DNA of 36,360 nucleotides from Chryseobacterium gleum (GTDB lineage Bacteria > Bacteroidota > Bacteroidia > Flavobacteriales_F > PHOS-HE28). The stretch is taken from positions 1 through 36,360 of the forward strand of contig CAMCAZ010000037.1 of the NCBI GenBank assembly GCA_945872795.1, given 5' to 3'. The notes beneath the pieces are model-generated. The model made no database searches. It saw nothing but the letters and a program-made list of their open reading frames with translations, and had not been told where the DNA came from. Below, piece after piece: positions 8,237-15,437 of the stretch. The first letter of the stretch is position 1. Every line of letters begins with the position of its first letter. A program made the translations under genes and the position numbers.

Positions 8237-10207
8237 ATGCTGCGACAACTACTTCTTTCATCCCTCCTGGTGGGTGCCGCATCGGCGGTTTCAGCTCAGG
8301 CCACCTGCGCCACCGCTGTTCCCATTGGTTTGGGACAGTTTGCGGTAGCTCCTCTCTCGGGCACCGCTCCGGCACTCATCTGTGCAGGCAACCCTACGGT
8401 GGCCGACCTCGGTGCTTGGTACAGCTTCACGGCCACCTCGGATACCACGGTACGCCTCTCCAGCCACATCACCGGGCTTCCCGACGTGGACACGCGGGTA
8501 CACGTCTATACCGGCCCCTGTGATGCACTGACCTGCTACTCCGGCGATGATGACTCCGGCCCCGGTTATTCATCGATCTGCACCTTCAACGTGACGGCCG
8601 GTGTCACCTACACCATTGCGTTTGACAACTATTGGACGGCCAGCGGCTTTTCCTTCGTTATGGAGGCCTTGTTCGTTCCTCAGCCACCCGAAGGGATCGT
8701 GGCCTTTGTGGGACAGACGGTGCCCGGTGCGGGCGGCGTGATGGGCGTGGTGGACATGAACGGTGATGGCCTGGATGACCTGGTCTCTCCCGGTTCGTCC
8801 AGCGTGATCATGAGCTATCAACTGGCCGCTGGGGGCTTCACCACCACCACCATCATCACCCCAGCAGCGGATCACACCGCATCATGGAGCTTCGCAGCCG
8901 GCGACATCGATGACAACGGCTACAACGACATGATGTACGGCGGTGGACAGGGCGTGACCTTCATGATCGCGAACGCCACCGGTACGGGCTATTCGGAGGT
9001 CTCCTTCCCCCAATACATCTTCAGCCAGCGCACCAACTTCGTGGACGTCAACGCGGACGGATTTCTGGATGCCTTTGTATGCCACGATGTGGACGCCAAC
9101 GTGCACTTCATCAACGATGGCGAGAACAACCTCAGCTTCGTACAGGGCGGCTTGGGCCAGACCTGCGGGAACTACGGTTCCATTTGGACGGACTATGACA
9201 ACGATGGTTCGGTCGACTGTTTCGTGGCCAAATGCGGTTGCGATCCCGTGGACCTGCTGCTGCGCAACAACGGTGACTACACCTTCTCCAGCATGGCCGC
9301 TTCCCTGGGCCTGGCCGACGGCCACCAGAGCTGGAGCGCTGCCTGGGGTGACTTTGAGAATGACGGTGACATGGATATGCTCATTGGCAGCAGTTCAGGT
9401 CCGGTGCACAAATTGATGGCCAATAACGGCGATGGCACCTTCACCAATATCACGACCAATTCCGGTTTCGATACGTTCGGTGGCCAGAGCATCGAGTGGA
9501 CCACCCATGATTTCAACAACGACGGCTTCCTCGACATCCTCGGAGGTGGTGCGCTGCACTACAACAACGGCGATATGACCTTCTCCTCTGATGACAGCGC
9601 GCCAGGTAATGGCCCCATCGGTGACGTGAACAACGACGGGTTCCTCGATGTCATGAACGGAAATTCCGCCCGCATCAACCAGGGCAACGACAACAACTGG
9701 ATCAAGATCTTCCCGATCGGCATCGTGAGCAACCGCAACGGCATCGGTGCACGCATCCAGGTGGTGACCGCACAGGGCAGCCAGATCCGCGACGTGAAGA
9801 GCGGGGACGGCTTTGCCTACATGAGCACCATCACCGCGCACTTCGGACTGGGTACCGCCACTGCGGTGGAGGAGATCCGCATCACCTGGCCCAGCGGCAT
9901 CGTGGACGTGATCGAGAACCCCGCCATCAACGGTACGCTCACCGTGACCGAAGGCATCAGCACCTCGGTGGACGACCTGAAGGCCTCCTCCCTGCTGGCC
10001 TTCCCGAACCCTGCCGTGGATGTCATCACCATCCAGGGTGTTGATCTGAACAGCGAGGTGGAGGTGATCGATGTGACCGGCAAGCGTGTGCTGGAAGGAC
10101 GTCTGGTGACGGGCGTGCTCAATGTGGCACAGCTCGTTCCGGGTGTCTACCACGTGGTGGTGCGCGATGCTTCCGGCGTGAAGCAGCTGCGCTTCACCAA
10201 ACAGTGA
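8237..10207 (+). CDS. Secreted FG-GAP/ASPIC-UnbV repeat protein with T9SS sorting domain
   Basis: A 656-residue surface or secreted protein. Residues 1-20 are a signal peptide ending ASAVSAQ. Residues 21-150 form a beta-rich, cysteine-containing domain like pre-peptidase C-terminal modules. Residues about 170-475 hold at least seven FG-GAP/VCBS motifs of calcium-binding type, for example DMNGDGLDD, DVNADGFLD, DYDNDGSVD and DFNNDGFLD. Residues about 486-575 are an ASPIC/UnbV domain (NRNGIGARIQV, FGLGTATAVEEIRITWPSG). From about 587, FPNPAVDVITIQG through GVYHVVVRD is a type A T9SS C-terminal signal. It is expected to fold as an integrin-like beta-propeller with an adhesion or ligand-binding role; the ligand is unknown. 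A candidate -7 box (TATCTTGC, 8208-8215) precedes it. Confidence 0.9.
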   Translation: MLRQLLLSSLLVGAASAVSAQATCATAVPIGLGQFAVAPLSGTAPALICAGNPTVADLGAWYSFTATSDTTVRLSSHITGLPDVDTRVHVYTGPCDALTCYSGDDDSGPGYSSICTFNVTAGVTYTIAFDNYWTASGFSFVMEALFVPQPPEGIVAFVGQTVPGAGGVMGVVDMNGDGLDDLVSPGSSSVIMSYQLAAGGFTTTTIITPAADHTASWSFAAGDIDDNGYNDMMYGGGQGVTFMIANATGTGYSEVSFPQYIFSQRTNFVDVNADGFLDAFVCHDVDANVHFINDGENNLSFVQGGLGQTCGNYGSIWTDYDNDGSVDCFVAKCGCDPVDLLLRNNGDYTFSSMAASLGLADGHQSWSAAWGDFENDGDMDMLIGSSSGPVHKLMANNGDGTFTNITTNSGFDTFGGQSIEWTTHDFNNDGFLDILGGGALHYNNGDMTFSSDDSAPGNGPIGDVNNDGFLDVMNGNSARINQGNDNNWIKIFPIGIVSNRNGIGARIQVVTAQGSQIRDVKSGDGFAYMSTITAHFGLGTATAVEEIRITWPSGIVDVIENPAINGTLTVTEGISTSVDDLKASSLLAFPNPAVDVITIQGVDLNSEVEVIDVTGKRVLEGRLVTGVLNVAQLVPGVYHVVVRDASGVKQLRFTKQ

Positions 10208-10245
10208 GCCTTGGCCGGCTTTTCATCGCCAGCTTCAACGAATCT

Positions 10246-10284
10246 GATCGCCCTTCCGGTCCCATGTGGATCGGAGGGGCGATC
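10246..10284 (+). terminator. Hairpin downstream of the T9SS propeller gene
   Basis: Arms 10246-10258 and 10272-10284 match at 12 of 13 positions, with a 13-nt loop, 38 nt after the stop. No T-run follows, so it is a structured 3' end rather than a textbook intrinsic terminator. Confidence 0.5.
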
Positions 10285-10341
10285 GGGCGTTGTGCCCATG
10301 CGTTCCGTCCCTGTTCCTTGGCGGGTCATCCGCACTTCGAT

Positions 10342-10349
10342 TATCTTGG
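10342..10349 (+). promoter_or_regulatory. Candidate -7 box upstream of the lamin-tail protein
   Basis: TATCTTGG differs from TAnnTTTG at one base. A TTGG lies 20 nt upstream (10318-10321), close to the expected -33 spacing. The ATG at 10368 follows 18 nt after the box. Confidence 0.5.
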
Positions 10350-10367
10350 ACGGATAGAACCGAGCCC

Positions 10368-11225
10368 ATGCGTTCCATACCCCTCGTCGCAGCCCTCATC
10401 CTACCTGCCCTGCTTAGCGCCCAGGTGGTGATCAACGAAGTGGATTATGATCAGCCCGGTACGGACGGTGCCGAGTTCATCGAGATCAAGAACGTGGGGA
10501 CCACTTCCTTCCCCTTGCAGTACCTGGCGGTGGTGATGGTCAACGGTGCGTCGGGGACCGCCCAGACCTACCTCACGATCTCCTCGCCGTCCTGGCCCGC
10601 GCTGGAGCCGGGGGCCTACTTCGTGATCTGCGGGAACAATGCGGCCACCGCCAACTGCGACCATGTGGCCGCGCCCAGCACCAACCTGATCCAAAACGGG
10701 GTACCCGATGCCATCGCCCTTGTGAACTCCCTCACCGATGAGGTCCTGGATGCCGTGAGCTACGGAGGCAGCGTCATCGGCTACACCGAAGGCACCGGGA
10801 CCACCGCTGTGGATGTCAATTCCATCGATGGCCGCAGCCTGAACCGTTGGCCTGACGGCACCGATACCAACGACAACGATGGCGACTTCCGCGTGGGTTG
10901 CAGCACGCCCGGTGCCCCCAACCTGGTGGACGCCGTGGAGTGTGATGTCCCCAGCACGGTCACGGAGATCAGCGTACCCACCACATTCTCCGTGGTGCTC
11001 GACGCCAACCGCGATGAGCTGGTGCTGAGCTGGGGTGGCGATGCGTCCTCGCCGGTCAGTTTCGAGGTGTTCAACATCGCGGGCACCCGGGTGGCCGAGC
11101 GCCAGGCAGGCACGGGCCGCTCCGTCAGCTGGAGCCTGCCACTGACCCACCTGTACGGCCAGCTCCTGCTGGTCAGGGCCTCCAGTGGCGGGCGCCAACA
11201 GGTGCGCCGCGTGGTGGTGCCCTGA
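10368..11225 (+). CDS. Secreted lamin-tail-domain protein with probable T9SS sorting signal
   Basis: A 285-residue exported protein. The start at 10368 gives the signal peptide MRSIPLVAALILPALLSAQ; an upstream ATG at 10266 would hide it. Residues 20-150 are a lamin tail domain (LTD, PF00932): VVINEVDYDQPGTDGAEFIEIKNVG, LEPGAYFVICG and DAVSYGG. Such domains are common in Bacteroidota secreted nucleases and surface proteins. The last 80 residues (FEVFNIAGTRVAERQ... LLLVRASSGGRQQVRRVVV) have the beta-strand pattern of a T9SS type A C-terminal domain, without the usual G-Y pair. It follows another T9SS cargo gene by 160 bp but has its own promoter-like box. No catalytic domain is present; function is unknown. 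Confidence 0.85.
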   Translation: MRSIPLVAALILPALLSAQVVINEVDYDQPGTDGAEFIEIKNVGTTSFPLQYLAVVMVNGASGTAQTYLTISSPSWPALEPGAYFVICGNNAATANCDHVAAPSTNLIQNGVPDAIALVNSLTDEVLDAVSYGGSVIGYTEGTGTTAVDVNSIDGRSLNRWPDGTDTNDNDGDFRVGCSTPGAPNLVDAVECDVPSTVTEISVPTTFSVVLDANRDELVLSWGGDASSPVSFEVFNIAGTRVAERQAGTGRSVSWSLPLTHLYGQLLLVRASSGGRQQVRRVVVP

Positions 11226-11534
11226 TCACCGCTCGTACTTCGCTGAGCTGCCGAGGCCCCCGCGTCCGGCAAGGAGCAGATCGCTCCCCCAAGACCGCGC
11301 CTCTTTCCATGGTCCCCGACCACCGTTGTTCGCCCCCCCCCGCAGTGTGGTCCAAAGGCTACATAGATATGGGTGGGGCAGTGTCAATAAGTCCCTGTTT
11401 GCGTGGTATTTCGCTGATAATCAAGTGAGTGTGAGCCTTGGATCCAAGCGTTCCGCTTCCGATCAAAACCGGGTTGTTGGTAATCCTAGACCAGCGGCCC
11501 AAGCAGGGGGGCGTCACCATCGGACCTTGGCACC
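11226..11534. other. 309-bp gene-free region
   Basis: No credible gene is present. The region holds a run of nine C at 11333-11341 and a segment at about 11360-11440 that is more AT-rich than its surroundings. At the right edge, GACCTTGG (11523-11530) sits four nt before the ATG at 11535 and resembles the -7-like boxes seen upstream of other genes here. No clear terminator hairpin or riboswitch was recognised. Confidence 0.5.
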
Positions 11535-12215
11535 ATGACAGCGGCGGTGTTCGAAGCGCGATGGAACCGGATCCTGCGATCGCGTGAGCAGGGGTATGAA
11601 GAGCTCACCGATTTCATGGGTCGGTACGTCGACCTCGGGCCATTGGTCCGCACCGGCCTGCTGCGGCGTCGCGAGGAGGATGGCGAATACCAGCGTTACA
11701 ACGGCTACGTGCCCACCGAGCTCGGACAGGACCTGCTGCTCTACATCCCCGAGAAGGAACTGATCCTGGTACGGCCCGAGAAAAGTGCCTCGCTCTACCT
11801 GGTGTTGCAGAACGACCGCTCGCCCAAGGTCCCCTTCAAAGGCACCTACGCCGAGCCCACCGCCAAGCAGTTCGAGGTGGTTCGGGAGATGCGCCAGAAC
11901 GCCGGACGCGACGTGTGGCGCACGCAGCGTGCCGACCAGCTGGAGACCCGCCTGCTGGCCGGTTTCATGGACATCCGCCACTTCACCGTCCGCACCGGTA
12001 TAGGCGAAGGCGCCCTGCTGCGCTCCGGGCTCTGCGCACCACGCACCGAACGCGCCCACGACCGTGCCCTGCACCTGGAAGTGACGGAGAAAGGCGCCCC
12101 CTACCTGGAAGTGGCCGACCCCTGGGAGCTGCTGCTCGTGAAGCCCGGCATGGAGCTGCCGCTCTTCGCGGTGCTCGATCCGGAACGCGCCGACTACTGG
12201 TGCAACCTGCCCTAG
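11535..12215 (+). CDS. Uncharacterised protein with internal duplication
   Basis: A 226-residue soluble protein with no signal peptide, no membrane segment and no family I recognise. It contains two related halves. Residues about 27-95 include FMGRYVDLGPLVRTGLL, a Y-P-TE-G stretch and ELILVRP..SASLYLVLQNDR. Residues about 144-218 repeat the pattern as FMDIRHF...GALLRSGLC, EVTEKG and ELLLVKP..ELPLFAVLDPER. The charged, Arg-rich composition suggests a cytoplasmic protein, perhaps with a two-fold pseudo-symmetric beta fold. It is preceded by a -7-like box only four nt from the ATG. Its TAG stop lies in the terminal CTAG of a palindromic element, so the element abuts the gene exactly. Coding status is supported by the conserved internal repeat and codon usage like its neighbours. 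Confidence 0.7.
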   Translation: MTAAVFEARWNRILRSREQGYEELTDFMGRYVDLGPLVRTGLLRRREEDGEYQRYNGYVPTELGQDLLLYIPEKELILVRPEKSASLYLVLQNDRSPKVPFKGTYAEPTAKQFEVVREMRQNAGRDVWRTQRADQLETRLLAGFMDIRHFTVRTGIGEGALLRSGLCAPRTERAHDRALHLEVTEKGAPYLEVADPWELLLVKPGMELPLFAVLDPERADYWCNLP

Positions 12216-12379
12216 TGTGGCAACCCGTAAGTTCCTTAACCATCTCCGCCCCTCCTTCACCTTCCTGCCGCGTTGGAACATTTCGTCGTAGCGCCCGCTA
12301 CGCCGTGCATGTTCCGCCTTGCATGAAGGCGAAATAGTGGCAGACCTTCAGTTAACCAACTTACGGGTTGCGACACTAG
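12212..12379. mobile_element. 168-bp full-length palindromic (MITE-like) element, copy 1
   Basis: The ends 12212-12240 and 12351-12379 are inverted repeats, matching at 26 of 29 positions, both starting with CTAG. Inner stretches also pair: 12275-12281 with 12309-12315, and 12287-12293 with 12296-12302. All are centred on about 12295, so the whole unit is one imperfect hairpin. The first 72 nt recur at 36289-36360 with three differences. It encodes no protein. A MITE-like non-autonomous element or a large REP-type palindrome both fit. CTAG at both ends may be a target duplication or part of the repeat. Confidence 0.8.
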
Positions 12380-12408
12380 ACAGCTCCCTGTCCTCTCCGG
12401 CGCCTCCC

Positions 12409-12416
12409 TACCTTGG
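12409..12416 (+). promoter_or_regulatory. Candidate -7 box upstream of the FNR-like gene
   Basis: TACCTTGG, one base from TAnnTTTG, ends 8 nt before the ATG at 12425 and lies just outside the palindromic element. If used, the 5' leader would be almost absent. Confidence 0.45.
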
Positions 12417-12424
12417 CACCGTTC

Positions 12425-13093
12425 ATGGCACCACTGGAGACGACCATCATCAGCACGGAGTATGTGACGCCGGACGTGAAGCGTTTCGTGCTCACGAAAC
12501 CCAAAGGTTTCCGTTTCGTTCCCGGCCAGGGCTGTATGGTCTCCATCAATATCCCGGAGCTCCTCACCGAACGGCGTCCCTTCACCTTCACCAACCTGCC
12601 CGGTGCACGCACCCTGGAGCTGATCGTGAAGATCTACGCCTCGCACAAGGGGGTCACCGAACAGATGGCCCTGTTGCGCAAAGGCGATGGGCTGCTGCTG
12701 CACGAGGTCTTCGGCACCATCGCCTACAAGGGCCCCGGCTATTTCTTCGCCGGTGGCGCGGGGATCACGCCCTTCCTCTCCATCTTCCGCGACCTGCACA
12801 AGAAGAAGAAGCTGAAGGGCTGCACCCTGGTCTATTCCAACAAGTCCGCGCAGGATGTCATCCTGGACAAGGAACTGGAGACCATGCTGGGCCGTCATTT
12901 CCTGAAGACCTTCACCCGACAGGGCGTCATCGGCTTCCGCGAGCGCCGCATCGATCGCGACATCCTCATCACGCTGGTGCAGAACTTCGACCAGTACTTC
13001 TACCTCTGCGGGCCACAGGCCTTCGTGGCCGACCTGGAGCGCATGCTGCTGGAGCTGGGCGCGAGGCCGGACAGTCTCGTGGTCGAGGCCTGA
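12425..13093 (+). CDS. Ferredoxin-NADP reductase-like flavoprotein oxidoreductase
   Basis: A 222-residue protein with FAD-binding and NAD-binding halves of the ferredoxin reductase superfamily. RRPFTF at residues 50-55 is the flavin-binding RxY[ST]-type motif, with Phe in place of Tyr. GGAGITPFLSIFRDL from 110 is the pyridine-nucleotide loop, and LCGPQAFV from 194 is the C-terminal CGP motif. There is no iron-sulphur cluster domain. The family moves electrons between NAD(P)H and a one-electron carrier; the partner is not evident and no ferredoxin gene is adjacent. The ATG at 12425 is preferred to a TTG four codons upstream because it matches the family N-terminus (ETTIISTEYVTPDVKRF). The gene stands alone, with a convergent gene five bp beyond its stop. 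Confidence 0.88.
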   Translation: MAPLETTIISTEYVTPDVKRFVLTKPKGFRFVPGQGCMVSINIPELLTERRPFTFTNLPGARTLELIVKIYASHKGVTEQMALLRKGDGLLLHEVFGTIAYKGPGYFFAGGAGITPFLSIFRDLHKKKKLKGCTLVYSNKSAQDVILDKELETMLGRHFLKTFTRQGVIGFRERRIDRDILITLVQNFDQYFYLCGPQAFVADLERMLLELGARPDSLVVEA

Positions 13094-13097
13094 TCCC

Positions 13098-13607
13098 TCA
13101 GCCGTTCGGGCCTTTACCCACCTGGAAGTTCCCCTCCTCGAAACGGCGCAGGAGCTCGGCGATCCGCTTGGCACGCGTGGCCTGTGTCTTCGCACTTCCC
13201 ACCCAGTACGCCATGCTGCGCTGCATGCCCGGGGTGAGCTTGTCCCACCCGGCTTTCAACTCGGGAATGAAGTCCAGCGTCTCGGCCAGTTCCTCCGGAA
13301 GCTCCACCTGCGTCGGATCCGGATGCACCCGGAACTCCACCTGCACCGGGTCGCCCACCTTTTTCAGCCTGGCCGCCCGGCGGATGTCGCCGCCCAGGAT
13401 GATGATGTGAACCCCGCTCTTCTGCGGCATCAGCGCGCGGTCCACCGCCACGCCGTTCACGGTGCCCAACACGCGCACCCGGCTGCGGGTCCCGAACTCC
13501 TGCTCCACATCGATCGGCACCTCCACGTACATGAAGGCCATCTCCGCGTTCATCTTCTCCAGCGGGGCTGTGAAGCGATAGGTCCGGAGGCGTGACTTGC
13601 CGGCCAT
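13098..13607 (-). CDS. DUF1905 / YdeI-OmpD-associated domain protein
   Basis: A 169-residue cytoplasmic protein with two small domains. Residues about 5-95 match DUF1905: F.APLEK...... FMYVEVP, then FGTRSRVRVLGTVNGV and DPVQVEFRVHPDP. Residues about 100-165 match the bacteriocin-protection YdeI/OmpD-associated domain: LPEELAETLDFIPELKAGWDKLTPGMQRSMAYWV followed by TRAKRIAELLRRFEEG. The combination is widespread in Bacteroidota, but its biochemical role is unknown; the name derives from YdeI-linked bacteriocin tolerance and should not be over-read. It starts 12 bp after the GT87 gene and is probably translated from the same transcript. The stop is five bp from the convergent reductase gene. 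Confidence 0.87.
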   Translation of the reverse strand: MAGKSRLRTYRFTAPLEKMNAEMAFMYVEVPIDVEQEFGTRSRVRVLGTVNGVAVDRALMPQKSGVHIIILGGDIRRAARLKKVGDPVQVEFRVHPDPTQVELPEELAETLDFIPELKAGWDKLTPGMQRSMAYWVGSAKTQATRAKRIAELLRRFEEGNFQVGKGPNG

Positions 13608-13619
13608 GGTCGCGAAGGC

Positions 13620-14894
13620 TCAGGAGCCTGATGCCGGACCGGATGGGACAGAGCGTTCCGGGCTGAGCCAGATGAGCATGCCGATGAGCAGCAGCACAAT
13701 GAAGGACTTCACCTTATAGTGCGCGTAAATGGGGGCGAATTCACCCACGAGCAGTTCCGTGTTGAAGCCGAGGTAGGCCAGCGCGCAGCCGATCAGCCAG
13801 GCTTTGCCGATGCCCGCGCCACGGAACCGGAGCAGCGTGCCGCTGACCAACCAAAGCACCGCCGGGGCCGCCAGGAACATGGAATAGTTGCGCTGGTGCG
13901 GGAAGATGAGGATGGTGCAGAGCAGCAGGTAGCTGGTCTCCCAAAGGATGTGATCGCCGGAAGGTGCCGGGCGGAAGGGCGGCCAGCGCAGGAAATAGAG
14001 CGTTAACCCGGCCAGCAGCAGTCGGCCCAACAGGAGCAGCACGGCGATGGTGCCCACATCCAAGGCCGCCAGCGTGCGGGGCAGCGACAGGGTGTGGGTG
14101 TTGCCGCCCTCGGTGCTGAGGTAGGCCGAAAGCAGGGAGCCCAGCGCGATGAAGGAGGGCTCCTCCTCATCCAGCACATGGCGGACGTCGGTGGGGTCGA
14201 TGAGGGCCTGTCGGGAGGCCAGCAGGTCCACGTGGCGCTCCCAGCCCAGGACCAGGGCCGGGGCGAAGGTGAGCAGCACGGCCGCAGCGAGCACGGCCAG
14301 GGCGTGGGGCCAGCGACCGCGGTACACCAGGTAGGGCAGCAGCACGATCGGGATCAGCTTCATGTCGATGGCCATGCCCAGGATGAGCGCGCCCCAGATC
14401 CATTGGCCCGTGCGCAGGCGGTGCAGCCCTTCCAAGCTGGCCCAGACCACCAGGAGGGTGACCTGCGCGGAGTTGAAATTGTCCCGGATGGGCTGGAAGA
14501 GCACCAGGAGGATGAAGAACCGCGTGCGGGCTTCGCCCAACATGGCCAGGCGCTCCGGACCTGCCAGCAGCTGCACCAAGCGAGCGGACCGCAACAACAT
14601 GGTCATGCCCAGCAGCCCCCAGACCACCTTGGCGGCGGCAGCGCTCAGGGGCAGCAGGGGCGCGATCAGCAGGGCGAAGAAGGGGCTGTAGAAGTAGGAG
14701 TACCACTCGCTGTACTTCAGCACATAGGGGTCCTGGCCCTGCAATAGGGCCTGCGAGGCTTCGCGGAAGATGTCCAGGTCGTTCCGGCCTTCGGTGGTGA
14801 TGAGGATGGTGACCAGCAGCCCGAGGAGCAGCGCCCCGATGCCGGCCGTGTACCAGCGCTCTGAGCGGCTCATGGAACGAAGGTCAAGGGTCAT
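13620..14894 (-). CDS. GT87-family (DUF2029) membrane glycosyltransferase
   Basis: A 424-residue integral membrane protein with about ten transmembrane helices and a GT-C architecture. The diagnostic first loop is NDLDIFREASQALLQGQDPY followed by WYSYFYSPFFALLIAPL, typical of GT87/DUF2029 enzymes, where an acidic pair serves as the presumed catalytic site. Known GT87 members are polyprenyl-phosphate-mannose-dependent mannosyltransferases of Actinobacteria; donor and acceptor here are unknown. ATG at 14894 is used; ATG at 14873 (MSRSERWY) is a possible alternative. A candidate -7 box (TACATTCG, complement of 14952-14959) lies upstream. It is the first gene of a likely pair with the YdeI-like gene. 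Confidence 0.82.
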   Translation of the reverse strand: MTLDLRSMSRSERWYTAGIGALLLGLLVTILITTEGRNDLDIFREASQALLQGQDPYVLKYSEWYSYFYSPFFALLIAPLLPLSAAAAKVVWGLLGMTMLLRSARLVQLLAGPERLAMLGEARTRFFILLVLFQPIRDNFNSAQVTLLVVWASLEGLHRLRTGQWIWGALILGMAIDMKLIPIVLLPYLVYRGRWPHALAVLAAAVLLTFAPALVLGWERHVDLLASRQALIDPTDVRHVLDEEEPSFIALGSLLSAYLSTEGGNTHTLSLPRTLAALDVGTIAVLLLLGRLLLAGLTLYFLRWPPFRPAPSGDHILWETSYLLLCTILIFPHQRNYSMFLAAPAVLWLVSGTLLRFRGAGIGKAWLIGCALAYLGFNTELLVGEFAPIYAHYKVKSFIVLLLIGMLIWLSPERSVPSGPASGS

Positions 14895-14986
14895 CGGCTC
14901 GGGCCTTGTGTGGTCGCGGCACGGCGGTTCGGAGGGGCCGTTCAGGTCCGACGAATGTAGCAGGATCGTCCCAAGGCTATTGCGGT

Positions 14987-15319
14987 TCAGCCGCCGGCCT
15001 TCTTGGCGCGGTAGCCCTTTTCAGCCAGATGGGCCAACACCTTATCCCGGTGGTCGCCTTGCAGCAGGATCACGCCGTCCTTGGTGTTGCCTCCCACGCC
15101 GCACTTGCTCTTCAGCGTGCGACCCAGGTCCTCCAGGTCGCCGGGCTTCCCGACGAAGCCCACGATGCGGGTCACCTCCTTGTTGCCCTTCAGCCGGTCC
15201 AGGTGGATGCGCAGGTCCTGCTGCTGCGGCGGAAGCGTGGCGGGCTCCCGGGCCGTGCTCATGTCCTTGTTGGTGCTGTACACCAGGCCGCCAAGGCCGC
15301 TGGGTGGGCGCTTCTTCAT
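14987..15319 (-). CDS. yciH: SUI1/eIF1-like translation factor (YciH)
   Basis: A 110-residue protein with a short basic and proline-containing N-terminus (KKRPPSGLGGLVYSTN) and a SUI1 domain at about 35-106. Visible signatures are LRIHLDRLKGNKEVTRIVGF, LEDLGRTLKSKCGVGGNTKDGVILLQGDHRDKV and a final LAEKGYRAKKAGG. YciH is the bacterial homologue of eIF1. It binds the small ribosomal subunit and can influence start-site fidelity or act as a stress-related initiation inhibitor. Length and motif order are normal for the family. It stands alone, 92 bp before the GT87 gene and downstream of a short repeat-rich spacer. Confidence 0.93.
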   Translation of the reverse strand: MKKRPPSGLGGLVYSTNKDMSTAREPATLPPQQQDLRIHLDRLKGNKEVTRIVGFVGKPGDLEDLGRTLKSKCGVGGNTKDGVILLQGDHRDKVLAHLAEKGYRAKKAGG

Positions 15320-15364
15320 GCTTCTACCGCCGGAGCTTTAGGCGAAGGCGGAATGCGAATTAAC

Positions 15365-15433
15365 CGCAGAGCGCGCAGAGTACGCAGAGGCCTTTCCCAT
15401 TTTCTGATCTTCTGATCCTCTGATCTTCTGATC
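15365..15433. repeat. Short tandem repeats between GH38 and YciH genes
   Basis: Two blocks occur. At 15365-15389, GCAGAG appears three times separated by four-base spacers. At 15402-15433 the octamer TTCTGATC is repeated four times, the third unit starting with C instead of T. The same octamer and its complement GATCAGAA/T build the hairpin at 22563-22649. Confidence 0.75.
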
Positions 15434-15437
15434 GCCC

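Noticed and set aside
11333-11341. C9 tract as a phase-variable promoter switch
   Set aside because: It lies about 190 bp from the next start with no promoter element beside it, so a regulatory role is not supported.
15402-15433. Possible CRISPR or iteron origin
   Set aside because: Only four contiguous octamers without spacers, and no replication initiator gene nearby.
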